DNA of 64,000 nt, from positions 124,001 through 188,000 of the forward strand of contig JAXGPL010000002.1 in assembly GCA_040766985.1 (NCBI GenBank), written 5' to 3'. A model generated the notes under the pieces. The model was not told the DNA's origin, made no database searches, and was given only the letters and a program-made list of their open reading frames with translations. This DNA is from JAXGPL01 sp040766985. Its GTDB lineage: Bacteria > Bacillota > Sulfobacillia > JAUYEG01. This document shows positions 17,877-26,735 of the stretch, piece after piece (the stretch's first letter is position 1; each line of letters starts with the position of its first letter). Position numbers and translations under genes: made by a program.

Positions 17877-18176
17877 ATGGTCGTCGGTATGGCTAGGGCG
17901 GAGCTTGAATTGCCCGCTGGCGGCACGCTAAAGGACAAACGCCGGGTTATCAAGGGGCTTACGTCGCGGATCCGGCAGCGGTTCGAGGTGGCGTGCGCCG
18001 AGGTTTCACGGCTTGACGATCATCACCGGGCGACCCTCGGGATCGCGGTGGTGGCCAACGATGGCGGTCACGTGGGCGTGGTGCTGGCCCGGGTGGAGTC
18101 CTTTCTCGCAGCAGCGCAGGATGCGCTGCTGCTCGACTACTACACGGAAACCGCGCGCCTTGCCCCGGGCCCGTAA
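17877..18176 (+). CDS. ylxP: DUF503 family protein YlxP
   Basis: This is a small 99-residue protein of the DUF503 family. The N-terminal MVVGMARAELELP, the LKDKRRVIKGLTSRIRQRF helix and RATLGIAVVANDGGHV match the family. In Bacillus and many other bacteria it lies between infB and rbfA, as here, which suggests a role around ribosome assembly or initiation, though no molecular function is firmly established. ATG 17877 lies 13 bases after infB, and rbfA begins 24 bases downstream. Confidence 0.9.
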   Translation: MVVGMARAELELPAGGTLKDKRRVIKGLTSRIRQRFEVACAEVSRLDDHHRATLGIAVVANDGGHVGVVLARVESFLAAAQDALLLDYYTETARLAPGP

Positions 18177-18200
18177 GCATATCGCACGGAGGACGATGAA

Positions 18201-18567
18201 GTGGACGAACTGCGTTCGGAGCGTGTCGCCCGGGCGTTGCGGCGGGAGATATCCGACATCCTGCGCAACGAGATCAAAGACCCGCGGGTCGGCTTTGTTT
18301 CGATCACCGACGTCGAGGTCAGCCCCGATTTGCGCCAGGCGAAGTGTGTACTTCAGCGTGATGGGCGCCGGCGACGAGAAAAAACGTGCGGCAGAGGGGC
18401 TTAATAGCGCGACGGGCTTTATCCGGACGGAGGTCGGCCGGCGAATCAGGCTCCGCCACGCGCCGGAAATCGCCTTTGCGCTTGATGAATCCATCGAGCG
18501 CGGCGTGCGTGTGATCGACTTGATGAATAAGCTTGCCGATCAAAGGCCCGGGCCAAAGGGGAGCTGA
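18201..18567 (+). CDS. rbfA: 30S ribosome-binding factor A (single frameshift)
   Basis: RbfA binds the 16S rRNA helix 1 region during 30S maturation. GTG 18201 follows ACGGAGGACG at a good spacing. The first frame reads MDELRSERVARALRREISDI and DPRVGFVSITDVEVSPDLRQAK. The second reads VYFSVMGAGDEKKRAAEGLN to the stop at 18567. Removing one T at about 18345 joins them into about 121 residues, the family size. The KH-like fold signature with Ala-x-Val at the kink is replaced by AK-VYFSV, as usual. Confidence 0.9.
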
Positions 18568-18572
18568 ACGGC

Positions 18573-19557
18573 TTGTCTTCGCCCCCGCAGGAGGTCATCG
18601 CCTGGCCTCAAGGGAGTCGCCGGCCAAACCGTGTACGTGGTCACGCACGAGGCCCCGGACGGCGATGCCATCGGCTCGCTTCTCGCGGCGGCCAACCTGC
18701 TTGATTCCCTTGGCGCGAGCACAGCCATGTTATGCGCCGATCCCGTGCCAGAGGTCTACCGGTTCTTGGCGGGAGCCCGATCGATCGTCGAGGGTATCCC
18801 GGCGCTGCCCGGTGGCGCCGCCGAGGATGCGCACCTGTTCGTCGACTGAGGCGAGCGCGCCCGTGCGGGCACGCTCGCCGGGCAACTGCGCGAAGGCCTA
18901 TTCACGGTGAGCTTTGACCACCACACCTCAAACGACCGGTTCGCCGACCTCAACTGGGTGGCGCCGGAGGCGTCGTCGACGGGCGAGATGCTGGCCAACC
19001 TCTATCTCGCGACCGGCACGCCGTTTGGCCCTGCCCGGGACGCCATCTACACAGCGATCGTTACCGACACGGGTGGGTTTGCTTTCGAGAGCACCGCCGC
19101 CGGCACCCATGAAGCGGCAGCCGCCCTCCTGCGCGCAGGCGCCAGGCCGGGCGACCTGCACGACCTCATCTATAACTCGCGCGACCGCGCCGCCCTCGGC
19201 CTTCTTGGCCGGGCTTTGGCTTCGCTTGAGGTGGACGCCGGCGGTCGTATCGCTCATATTGTGCTGCGGCCCGAGGATTTCCAGGCCAGCGGGGCCGGGC
19301 AGCAGCACACCGACGGGATCGTCAACTACGCCCGGAGCCTAAAGGGCGTCGATATCGGCCTCTTCTTCTACAGCATCAAGCCGGGAGAGGTCAAGGTGGG
19401 CATCCGCACGCGTACCCCGGTCCCTGCACACGGTATCGCCGAGGCCTTCGGCGGCGGCGGCCATCCCAGGGCTGCCGGCTGCAGGCTCAAGGGCGACCTC
19501 AAGGAGGTTGTCGAGCAGGTGTTGGCGGAGGCGCGGAGGCACCTTGGAGGGCAATGA
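18573..19557 (+). CDS. nrnA: Bifunctional oligoribonuclease/pAp phosphatase NrnA (frameshift plus in-frame TGA)
   Basis: NrnA is a DHH-DHHA1 phosphoesterase that degrades nano-RNAs and converts pAp to AMP. The N-terminal frame starts at TTG 18573 (SSPPQEVIA). One extra base at about 18603 shifts it to GLKGVAGQTVYVVTHE, with the metal motif APDGDAIGS. The DHH motif is SFDHHTS. The C-terminal DHHA1 part ends FGGGGHPRAAGCRLKGDL. An in-frame TGA (18847-18849) interrupts the gene after LFVD, where relatives tend to have a small residue or Cys. The frame is unchanged on both sides, so this is a substitution, not an indel. A strong hairpin follows the TGA directly. A sequence error is most likely; recoding is discussed in the findings. 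Confidence 0.85.
18850..18879 (+). other. Perfect hairpin immediately after the in-frame TGA of nrnA
   Basis: GGCGAGCG (18850-18857) pairs with CGCTCGCC (18872-18879). Inside, GCCC pairs with GGGC around a GTGC tetraloop, with one C/A mismatch between the two helices. The stem starts at the base after the TGA. It may simply be GC-rich coding sequence, a cause of base-calling error, or a recoding element. Confidence 0.45.
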
Positions 19558-20567
19558 GCGCCAATATCCCCCCTGAAGGCGGAGTCCTCGGACTCCTTAA
19601 GCCGCCGGGAATGACTTCGCACGATGTGGTCCACGCCTGCCGGAGCCTCCTGGGCACCAGGAACGTGGGGCATACGGGTACGCTCGATCCGCTCGCCGCA
19701 GGAGTGCTCCCCCTCGTATTCGGGCCCGCTACCAGGCTCTCCGAGCAGCTTGCCTGGCCCGCAAAGGTCTACCGGGCGGAAGCCGTGTTCGGGATCAGGA
19801 CCGACAGTGGCGACCTCGAGGGACAGGTCGTCGCGGAGGACGATTCAGAGGCGACGGAGATCACCCTCGACCTCGTTCGGGCGGCCGGCGAAAGGCTCGT
19901 GGGCAGAAGGCTTCAGGTTCCATCGCCCTTCTCGGCCCGGAAGGTGAACGGCCGGAGGCTATACCAGCTGGCCCGTCGAGGCCGGGTTCGTGAGCGGCAC
20001 CTCCGGGAGGCCGCGCGCGAAATCGAGGTCTATTCGGTGCGGGTGCTCGGCTCTGGACCGCTCAGTTGGGGCAAACATGCGGCGCGGCCGGCCGCCCTTC
20101 TGGAGTTCGTCTGTTCCGGCGGTACCTATGTGCGGCAGCTGGTGGAAGAACTCGCGGCCGGCCTCGGCACGGTGGCTTGCCTTTCGTTTCTGGTCCGTAC
20201 CGCCTGCGCGGGCATTCGGGCCGCGGACTGTGTCACATTGGACGATGTGGCCATGCCGTCCGCCGCACTCCCCTACGACCGGTTCGGCTGCGCGTGGCGG
20301 CGGCCTGCGCAGGCAGTCGGGTTTCTCCCGGTAGTTGTTGTCGGGCCGAACACGGCGAGGCAGGTTGGGCACGGCGTCGCCATCACCGGCCGTGCCGGGG
20401 AGAGGCGCGATCCGGGCTTCCCCGTTGATGCCTCGGCTGACGGCTGGCTGGCCATCGTTGATGAGGCGATGCGGCTCGTCGCCCTGGCCCGGGCGGAAGG
20501 CGGCGAAGGCCGGGACGGCGGCTGCCTGCCGCGGTTGCAGCCGAGAAAGGTTTTCCAGCCATGCTGA
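19554..20567 (+). CDS. truB: tRNA pseudouridine(55) synthase TruB
   Basis: TruB makes pseudouridine 55 in the T-loop of tRNAs. The 337-residue product has LLKPPGMTSHDVVHACR, the catalytic Asp in GHTGTLDPLAAGVLPL, YRAEAVFGIRTDSGD, PSPFSARKVNGRRLYQLAR and GTYVRQLVEELAAGLG, followed by a C-terminal PUA-like extension. ATG 19554 overlaps the nrnA stop by four bases, and its own end overlaps ribF by seven bases. The gene is intact. Confidence 0.95.
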   Translation: MSANIPPEGGVLGLLKPPGMTSHDVVHACRSLLGTRNVGHTGTLDPLAAGVLPLVFGPATRLSEQLAWPAKVYRAEAVFGIRTDSGDLEGQVVAEDDSEATEITLDLVRAAGERLVGRRLQVPSPFSARKVNGRRLYQLARRGRVRERHLREAAREIEVYSVRVLGSGPLSWGKHAARPAALLEFVCSGGTYVRQLVEELAAGLGTVACLSFLVRTACAGIRAADCVTLDDVAMPSAALPYDRFGCAWRRPAQAVGFLPVVVVGPNTARQVGHGVAITGRAGERRDPGFPVDASADGWLAIVDEAMRLVALARAEGGEGRDGGCLPRLQPRKVFQPC

Positions 20568-21523
20568 TCGCCCGCGAGATCCGGCAGCTCAAACGGTACG
20601 CGGGCCGTGTCGCCGTGGCGATCGGGGTCTTCGACGGGGTGCATATGGGGCATCGAACAATCCTCGGCGAGATGGTCGCCTTGTGCCGGGCCCGGGGACA
20701 CTTGCCCGTGGCGGTGACTTTCGAGCCCCACCCGGCGGAGGTCCTGGGCAAAGCAGCGGGCGCTGACCGGCTTACCACACTTGCCGAGAAGGCTAGGCTC
20801 ATCGCAGCCACCGGGGTCGACTTCCTGCTTGCCATCCCGTTCGACCGCTCCTTCGCGGACCTTTCCGCGCGGGATTTCGTCCACGATTTCCTCGCCGGGC
20901 CGCTGGACCCCAAGGCCGTCCACGTCGGGTTCAACTTTAGTTTCGGCCGCCGCGGCGAGGGCGACGCCCGCCTGCTCAGTGATCTTGGCGAGGTGCACGG
21001 ATTTGCGGTCAGGGTCTTTGGCCCCTTGATGGGCAACGGGGAGGTCGTCAGCAGCACGAGAATCAGGGAGGCCGTTCTGGCGGGAGACGTCCGCCGCGCG
21101 ACACGGCTTCTGGGGCGGCCGTACCGCCTGCGCGGTGAGGTCGTACACGGTGACGGCCGGGGGAGCAGCCTCGGGTTTCCAACTGCGAACGTCGAGCCCG
21201 ATCCCTGCGTGCTCAGGCCCGGCGGCGGCGTCTACGCTGCTTGGGCGGCGGTGGGCGGGCGCGCCTGGCCGGCGGTGGTCAACGTCGGCACGCGGCCGAC
21301 CTTCGGTGAAGGGGGGCAGGCCACGGTGGAGGCGCATCTTGTTGGTTTTAGCGGGACGATATACGGCCGCAGCCTGGAGATACTGTTCGTTGAAAGGATG
21401 CGTGACGAGATGCGTTTTGCGACGTCCGGGTCGCTATCCCGCCAGATCGACGCCGACATCGCGGACGCTCTCAGAGCCCTGAACTTGCGCAACACGCACG
21501 GCGCGGCGCACGACGGCTGTTAA
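20561..21523 (+). CDS. ribF: Bifunctional riboflavin kinase/FAD synthetase RibF
   Basis: RibF phosphorylates riboflavin to FMN and adenylates FMN to FAD. The 320-residue product has an N-terminal nucleotidyltransferase domain (AIGVFDGVHMGHRTIL; TFEPHP; VGFNFSFGRRGEGD; SSTRIREAVLAGDV) and a C-terminal kinase domain starting near RGEVVHGDGRGSSLGFPTAN, with YAAWAAV and VVNVGTRPTFG. It overlaps truB by seven bases, the common truB-ribF-rpsO order. The gene is intact. Confidence 0.95.
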   Translation: MLIAREIRQLKRYAGRVAVAIGVFDGVHMGHRTILGEMVALCRARGHLPVAVTFEPHPAEVLGKAAGADRLTTLAEKARLIAATGVDFLLAIPFDRSFADLSARDFVHDFLAGPLDPKAVHVGFNFSFGRRGEGDARLLSDLGEVHGFAVRVFGPLMGNGEVVSSTRIREAVLAGDVRRATRLLGRPYRLRGEVVHGDGRGSSLGFPTANVEPDPCVLRPGGGVYAAWAAVGGRAWPAVVNVGTRPTFGEGGQATVEAHLVGFSGTIYGRSLEILFVERMRDEMRFATSGSLSRQIDADIADALRALNLRNTHGAAHDGC

Positions 21524-21525
21524 TG

Positions 21526-21630
21526 TGGTAATATTGTTACAATCCGCCGAAAGGCGGCTCCGAACCCCGGCTCAGAGCGCCGAGTACCCCGACGGGCTCT
21601 TGGCCGGTGGGGATTTCACGCAAAGGGGGT
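21526..21630 (+). promoter_or_regulatory. rpsO promoter/leader region with structured RNA
   Basis: TGG-TAATAT (21526-21534) resembles an extended -10 without a clear -35. Downstream, CCGCC-GAAA-GGCGG (21544-21557) is a perfect 5-bp stem capped by a GNRA tetraloop, followed by further GC-rich inverted segments before AAGGGGG ahead of rpsO. S15 commonly binds structured leaders of its own mRNA, so this is a candidate autoregulatory leader. Assignment is by position and visible pairing only. Confidence 0.4.
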
Positions 21631-21636
21631 GTCATG

Positions 21637-21906
21637 ATGCCTCTCAGCCAGGATCTCAAGCAGACGATTATCGCTGATAACCGCCGGCATGACGGTGACA
21701 CCGGTTCACCCGAGATCCAGATCGCGTTGCTCACCCGCCGGATTGCCGACCTCACCGAGCATCTCAAGGCGCATAAGCGGGATTTCCACTCGCGGCGTGG
21801 GCTGCTCAAGATGGTTGGGCAGCGTCGTGGTTTGCTGAACTACCTGCGCGACCACGAGATCGACCGGTACAGGGCGATAATCGAAAAACTCCAGCTTCGG
21901 AGATAA
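21637..21906 (+). CDS. rpsO: 30S ribosomal protein S15
   Basis: S15 binds 16S rRNA early in 30S assembly. From ATG 21637 the product is 89 residues, the standard length, with HDGDTGSPEIQIALLTRRI, LTEHLKAHKRDFHSRRGLL, the rRNA-binding turn KMVGQRRGLLNYL and the end IEKLQLRR. ATG 21634 directly before it is an alternative start. AAGGGGG at 21622-21629 serves either. pnp follows after a hairpin, the classic rpsO-pnp pair. Confidence 0.95.
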   Translation: MPLSQDLKQTIIADNRRHDGDTGSPEIQIALLTRRIADLTEHLKAHKRDFHSRRGLLKMVGQRRGLLNYLRDHEIDRYRAIIEKLQLRR

Positions 21907-21913
21907 GCACACG

Positions 21914-21937
21914 GGAAGGCGGGGCGACCCGCCTTCC
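21914..21937 (+). terminator. Hairpin between rpsO and pnp
   Basis: GGAAGGCGGG (21914-21923) and CCCGCCTTCC (21928-21937) form a perfect 10-bp stem with a GCGA (GNRA) loop, eight bases after the rpsO stop. There is no T run, so it is more likely a processing or mRNA-stability hairpin, or a weak terminator, than a strong terminator. In other bacteria the rpsO-pnp intergenic hairpin is an RNase III target in pnp autocontrol. Confidence 0.55.
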
Positions 21938-22002
21938 GCGCTAGTTCCCGTCGGCCGGGAGTCATCGGCGCCGCGGGTGATAGGAGGGTAAGTAGGCAGC
22001 AC

Positions 22003-24114
22003 ATGATCAAGCAATATGAACTGGAGATCGCCGGACGTACGTTGTCTTTCGAATTCGGCCGGATGGCCGGGCAGGCCAACGGCAGTGTCCTGGTCCGCTA
22101 TGGCGATTCCGCCGTGCTGGTAACGGCGACGATGTCCGCCCAACCGCGGGAGGGCATCGATTTCTTCCCACTCACAGTCGACTATGAAGAGCGGCTCTAC
22201 GCCGTCGGCAAGATTCCCGGCGGGTTCATCAAGCGTGAGGGACGGCCGAGCGAAAAAGCGATTCTGGCCGCCCGCCGCACCGACAGGCCGATTAGGTCCG
22301 TGTTCCCCGAGGGCATGCGCAACGACGTACAGATCATTTGCACGGTTCTTTCGGTGGACCACGACGCGTCCGCGGAGTTCTGCGGGATGAACGGGGCCTC
22401 GATTGCGCTGGGCGTCAGCGACATCCCGTTCGGTGGCCCTCTGGGCTCGGTGATGGTCGGCCGCGTGGACGGGCGGATGGTCGTCAACCCCGCCCGCGAG
22501 CAGATCGAGCAGAGCGACATGAACCTCATCGTCACCGGCAATGCCCGTGGCGAAGTCGTGATGATCGAGTTCGGGGGCCGTGAGCTCTCGGAGGATGAGG
22601 TCACCGACGGAATCAAGCTCGCGCTTGAGGCGATCGCGGAGATCGTTGGTCTCCAGCAAAAGATCATCGCCGAAATCGGCAAGCCCAAGGCCGAAGTCCC
22701 GGTCTTCGCGATTGACGAGGCGATCGCGGCTCGTATCGAGGCCATGGCGTCGGAAGAGCTCCGGCAGGTTGTCTTCAACCCGGACAAGCTGAACCGGGAG
22801 GCGACGACGGAGAGCCTCCGGAACCGGGTTATCCAATCCTTGAGCGAGGAGTTCCCCGAGCGGGGCGGAGAGATCTCCGCGGCCTTCGAGGAACTGGCCA
22901 AGAAGTTCGTCCGCCGGAGCATCCTTGACGGCCGCAGGCCCGACAACCGGCGGCCCGACGAGATCCGCGACCTTGCGGCGGACGTCGCGCTGCTGCCGCG
23001 GGCCCACGGCTCAGGGCTGTTCACTCGCGGGCAGACGCAAGTTCTGACCGTCGCGACGTTGGGCACGCTGTCCGAGGGACAGCGACTGAATGACGTCGGT
23101 TTTGAAGAGTACAAGCGTTACATGCACTTCTACAACTTCCCGCCGTACAGCACCGGCGAAACCCGGCCGCTGCGCTCCGCCGGCCGCCGCGAGATCGGCC
23201 ACGGCGCCCTGGCCGAGAAGGCGCTTGACCCGATGATCCCGCTGGAGATTGATTTCCCGTACGCGATCCGGCTGGTTTCCGAGGTCCTTGAATCCAACGG
23301 GTCGTCGTCGATGGCGTCGGTCTGCGGCAGTACGCTGGCGCTGATGGATGCCGGGGTCCCGATCAAGGCTCCCGTGGCGGGCATCGCGATGGGCCTGGTT
23401 TACGAGCCCGACGGGTACACCATCCTGACGGACATCCAGGGGGCCGAGGACCACTGGGGCGACATGGACTTCAAGGTCGCCGGCACCCACAACGGCATTA
23501 CGGCCATCCAACTGGACCTCAAGCTGACCGGCGTACCGATGCAGGTACTCGAGGAGGCCATGGTCAAGGCGCGCGACGCCCGTCTCAAGATTCTTGAGGT
23601 GCTCACGGGTGCACTGCCGGCGCCGCGCGCCCAGATCTCGCCTTACGCCCCGAGGGTCATCGTCATGCACATCGACCCGGAGAAGATCCGCGATGTCATC
23701 GGTCCGGGGGGCAAGACCATCAACAAGATCATCGCCGAGACCGGGGTCAAGATCGACATCGAGGACGACGGCCGGGTGTTCGTTGCAGCGCTCGACGACG
23801 ACAGCGGCAGCAAGGCCGTGAAGATGATCGAGGACCTGACCAAGGACGTGGAAGTCGGAGACTTCTACCTCGGGCGGGTTTCGAGGATCGCCAACTTCGG
23901 CGCCTTCGTCGAGGTCGCTCCCGGCAAGGAGGGCCTTGTCCGCATCGGCGAGCTGGCCGAGGAGCGCATCGGCAAGGTCGAGGATGTCGTGCAGGTTGGC
24001 GACCAGATCATGGTCAAGGTGATCGAGATCGATTCACAGGGCAGGATCAACCTCTCCCGTCGCCAGGCGCTGCGCAACGGGAAGGGACGCGAGGAGCGTA
24101 AGGGCCGCGAGTAA
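22003..24114 (+). CDS. pnp: Polyribonucleotide nucleotidyltransferase (PNPase)
   Basis: PNPase is a phosphorolytic 3'-5' exoribonuclease of mRNA decay, a trimeric ring. The 703-residue product shows the first RNase PH domain (from IAGRTLSFEFGRMA; KIPGGFIKREGRPSEKA; RTDRPIRSVFPEG), the helical linker, the second RNase PH domain (GSGLFTRGQTQVLTVATLG; RREIGHGALAEKAL; SNGSSSMASVCG, with DAGVPI and the metal-site Asp in GAEDHWGDMDFKVAG), a KH domain (IRDVIGPGGKTINKIIAETG) and an S1 domain (GRVSRIANFGAFVEV). The gene is intact and of normal length. ATG 22003 follows a GGAGG-like site. Confidence 0.97.
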   Translation: MIKQYELEIAGRTLSFEFGRMAGQANGSVLVRYGDSAVLVTATMSAQPREGIDFFPLTVDYEERLYAVGKIPGGFIKREGRPSEKAILAARRTDRPIRSVFPEGMRNDVQIICTVLSVDHDASAEFCGMNGASIALGVSDIPFGGPLGSVMVGRVDGRMVVNPAREQIEQSDMNLIVTGNARGEVVMIEFGGRELSEDEVTDGIKLALEAIAEIVGLQQKIIAEIGKPKAEVPVFAIDEAIAARIEAMASEELRQVVFNPDKLNREATTESLRNRVIQSLSEEFPERGGEISAAFEELAKKFVRRSILDGRRPDNRRPDEIRDLAADVALLPRAHGSGLFTRGQTQVLTVATLGTLSEGQRLNDVGFEEYKRYMHFYNFPPYSTGETRPLRSAGRREIGHGALAEKALDPMIPLEIDFPYAIRLVSEVLESNGSSSMASVCGSTLALMDAGVPIKAPVAGIAMGLVYEPDGYTILTDIQGAEDHWGDMDFKVAGTHNGITAIQLDLKLTGVPMQVLEEAMVKARDARLKILEVLTGALPAPRAQISPYAPRVIVMHIDPEKIRDVIGPGGKTINKIIAETGVKIDIEDDGRVFVAALDDDSGSKAVKMIEDLTKDVEVGDFYLGRVSRIANFGAFVEVAPGKEGLVRIGELAEERIGKVEDVVQVGDQIMVKVIEIDSQGRINLSRRQALRNGKGREERKGRE

Positions 24115-24136
24115 CGGCGTTCGGCCTGGTCCAGGC

Positions 24137-25009
24137 ATGAGAGTCGGCGGACACCTCTCGATCGGCCGTGGTTTTTCGGTCATGGCCCGGGAGGCGTGCC
24201 GCATTGGCTGTGAGTCGGTCCAGGTCTTTACCCGCAGCCCGCGCGGGGGCGCCGCAAAGCCGCTGGACGAGTCGGACGTGGCTCAAATGCGGGAGACTCT
24301 AGAGGGGGCCGATATCGGTCCCCTTGTTGTTCACACGCCCTACTTCGTCTCGCCCGCCAACGATAAGCAAGAGGTCGGGGCCCTGGCGACGCAGATGATC
24401 GTCGAGGACGGCATCCGCGCCGCCCGCCTCGGCGCGCCGTACATCGTCGTCCACGCAGGACACCGCAAGAAAGGCGAGCCCGAAGACGCGACGCGCGCGG
24501 TGGTTCAGCGGATTGGCGACGCGGTGCGGGTCCTGGAGTCCGAACCCGAGACGGCGGGCAAGGTCCTGGTACTGCTGGAAAATGGGGCAGGGGGCAGGGG
24601 CGACGCCGCAGGCAGCCTCATGCTGTGGGCCGCCTGCATCAAGGGCGCGTCCGAGGCCGGCTTCCCACTTGGCGGCTGCCTTGACACGGCGCACCTGTGG
24701 GCAGCCGGGTGGGATCTCGATCCCGTGCGAACGGAACGCCTGGTCACTGCGATTGAGGATGCCGGCATACTGGAACGCCTGCGTGTTGTCCACTTCAACG
24801 ATTCGTCCGTCGAGGCCGGCTCCCGCAAGGACCGGCATGTCCACATCGGAGACGGGGTCATCCCGCTGCCCGTGTTTTCCGCGCTCCTTGGCGATCCCCG
24901 CCTCGATGGCGTAGCGGGGATCGTGGAAACCGACCCCGCTGGAGGCGGGGTTGCCCGGGACGTCGCGACGCTCAAGCAGCTCCGCGCTTCGGCCGGGCAA
25001 CCGGGGTGA
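24137..25009 (+). CDS. nfo: Endonuclease IV (AP endonuclease Nfo)
   Basis: This tri-zinc AP endonuclease of the TIM-barrel family acts in base excision repair. All zinc-ligand motifs are visible in the 290-residue product: VHTPYF (His), VVHAGH (His), LLENGAGG (Glu), CLDTAHL (Asp, His), VHFNDS (His), DRHVHIGDG (Asp, His) and GIVETD (Glu). ATG 24137 lies 22 bases after pnp, and the next gene starts 3 bases after its stop, so it is probably cotranscribed. It may help spore DNA repair, though that is only suggested by neighbouring sporulation genes. Confidence 0.95.
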   Translation: MRVGGHLSIGRGFSVMAREACRIGCESVQVFTRSPRGGAAKPLDESDVAQMRETLEGADIGPLVVHTPYFVSPANDKQEVGALATQMIVEDGIRAARLGAPYIVVHAGHRKKGEPEDATRAVVQRIGDAVRVLESEPETAGKVLVLLENGAGGRGDAAGSLMLWAACIKGASEAGFPLGGCLDTAHLWAAGWDLDPVRTERLVTAIEDAGILERLRVVHFNDSSVEAGSRKDRHVHIGDGVIPLPVFSALLGDPRLDGVAGIVETDPAGGGVARDVATLKQLRASAGQPG

Positions 25010-25012
25010 GCC

Positions 25013-26725
25013 GTGTTGCCGCAGGCTGACAGGGCCAGGATCCAGGCCGGGCCATGGAGACTTGCCGGCCTGCTTCTGCTGGTCACGATTGTCCTTTCGG
25101 TGTCCCCGGCAGCGGGCCCGGCCTGGCCCGCAGAAGCGGCTCCCGCGCTGGCGATCAGGATCGGCCTGGCCTGGGACCGGTGGGCGGCCGAATGCGCCGG
25201 CCAGCCTTCGTCCGGGATCGGCTCGGCCGCCCCGGCCTGGCGGTGGCCGGCAGCCGAAAAAGGCGTAGCTGCGGTTTCACCGGAAGGCGTATCTCCCGCC
25301 CGAGGTAGCTATCTGGTTGGCACGGCCGGCCCCGCCGTGGCCTTGGCAGCGACCGACAGCGCTTGGCTCGCGCGGTCCGCGCAGGCGGCCGCGGCCCGCG
25401 CTGCGGTGCGTGGCAACACAGCAGGCATCGCGTGGGGCGTTGGAACCGTCCTCCGCAGGGCCGGACCGACCTGGTATTGCCTCCTTGACCCGGCTGCGGG
25501 AGATGCCGCGACGGTAGCCGCCGCCGCGGCAGGAATGACTCAGGCAGGTTGGCCGGCCTTCACGCTGGACTGGCCCCGCAGCCCGGGGGCGCCCGGGCCA
25601 AGCGGCTCCGGTGTGGCGATAGCGCTCGACGGCGGCCACGCCGGCATGCCCTTCCCGACTTCGTTTCCGGCCCTCTTCTCCGCTGCACAAGACGGCTCGC
25701 CCGTTCGTCACGCAGGCCAGCCCTACCGTGGAGCGTTGCAGGTGGTCCGGGCCGGCGAACGCGGGTTGTTCTCGGTGATCAACCGTTTGGACATCGAAGA
25801 CTACCTGCTCGGGGTGGTCCCCTCCGAGATGCCCGCAGCATGGCCGATTGAGGCCCTCAAGGCCCAGGCGGTCGCGGCCAGGACGTATGCTGTCGCGAAC
25901 CTCGGCAAACACGCGTCGCGCGGGTTTGACCTCTGCGATGACATCCATTGCCAGGCGTACCTGGGGTACAACAACGAGTATGCCAGCCCGACAGCTGCGG
26001 TCCGCGCGACCGCGGGTGTTGTCGCCACATACGGAGGCAGGCTAATCAATGCCGTCTACCACGCGCACGCCGGCGGGGCGACGGATTCGAGCGCGGTGAT
26101 CTGGGGCTCGGCCGAGCCGTATCTCGCCGGGACGGACCGGACGTATGAGAAACCGTACTACTGGACAGCCAGCGATTCGCGCGGCGAAGTCGAACGGGTG
26201 GTCGCCACGGCGTTTCCCGACGGGGTGCCTGAGGGGTTGTTCCCGCTGTTGCGGATGACGCCGACGCACTTCACGGCTGGGCACCGAGCCTTGCGCGTGG
26301 ACCTTCAGGGCGCGGGGGCTTCGGCGCAGATGACGTCGAGCAAGCTGCGCGCCGGCCTCGGGACGTATCGTCTTCGCGATGCCAACTTCGGCGCCTGGGC
26401 GGTATGGGTTGCGGTGCTATGGCCCGATGCAGGGGCAGCGGCTGCGCTCGAGGCTGCGCAACAGGTGGTTACCTGGGCGCCGGGCGCACGCGGCGAGGGA
26501 GTCGTGGTGACCTATGTCGACGGTGATGGTGGCAAAGCCCCGATCCCGGGCACCCTCAGCTGGCTCGACCCGGCCTTCTTCGTCTTCTCGGGGCAGGGAT
26601 TTGGGCATGGCGTTGGGATGAGTCAATGGGGCGCGCGGGAAATGGCCGCCGTCGGCAAATCGTATCGCGAGATCTTGACCAACTTTTACCGCGGGATAAC
26701 CCTTGCGGGCAACTACGGACGTTGA
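25013..26725 (+). CDS. SpoIID/LytB domain protein
   Basis: This protein carries the SpoIID/LytB domain of lytic transglycosylases and amidase enhancers involved in peptidoglycan remodelling, in sporulation during engulfment. The 570-residue product starts at GTG 25013 and has an N-terminal signal or anchor (LAGLLLLVTIVLSVSP). It has a roughly 200-residue Ala-rich N-terminal region, then the SpoIID core from YRGALQVVRAG and INRLDIEDYLLGVVPSEMP (with the catalytic Glu of SEMP) to KAQAVAARTYAV and the C-terminal GFGHGVGMSQWGA. It is longer than SpoIID proper (about 340 residues) and resembles the larger LytB-like members. It lies next to nfo and the M16 peptidase gene. Confidence 0.85.
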   Translation: MLPQADRARIQAGPWRLAGLLLLVTIVLSVSPAAGPAWPAEAAPALAIRIGLAWDRWAAECAGQPSSGIGSAAPAWRWPAAEKGVAAVSPEGVSPARGSYLVGTAGPAVALAATDSAWLARSAQAAAARAAVRGNTAGIAWGVGTVLRRAGPTWYCLLDPAAGDAATVAAAAAGMTQAGWPAFTLDWPRSPGAPGPSGSGVAIALDGGHAGMPFPTSFPALFSAAQDGSPVRHAGQPYRGALQVVRAGERGLFSVINRLDIEDYLLGVVPSEMPAAWPIEALKAQAVAARTYAVANLGKHASRGFDLCDDIHCQAYLGYNNEYASPTAAVRATAGVVATYGGRLINAVYHAHAGGATDSSAVIWGSAEPYLAGTDRTYEKPYYWTASDSRGEVERVVATAFPDGVPEGLFPLLRMTPTHFTAGHRALRVDLQGAGASAQMTSSKLRAGLGTYRLRDANFGAWAVWVAVLWPDAGAAAALEAAQQVVTWAPGARGEGVVVTYVDGDGGKAPIPGTLSWLDPAFFVFSGQGFGHGVGMSQWGAREMAAVGKSYREILTNFYRGITLAGNYGR

Positions 26726-26735
26726 GGTGAGCCAA

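Noticed and set aside
18847..18849. Genome-wide TGA reassignment as an explanation for the nrnA TGA
   Set aside because: Many intact genes here (ispG, truB, bshB and others) use TGA as a normal stop, including in ATGA overlaps.
21706..23007. Minus-strand open frame of 433 codons over rpsO and pnp
   Set aside because: It is a shadow of rpsO and pnp and spans the intergenic hairpin. Its composition follows the complementary strand of the real genes.
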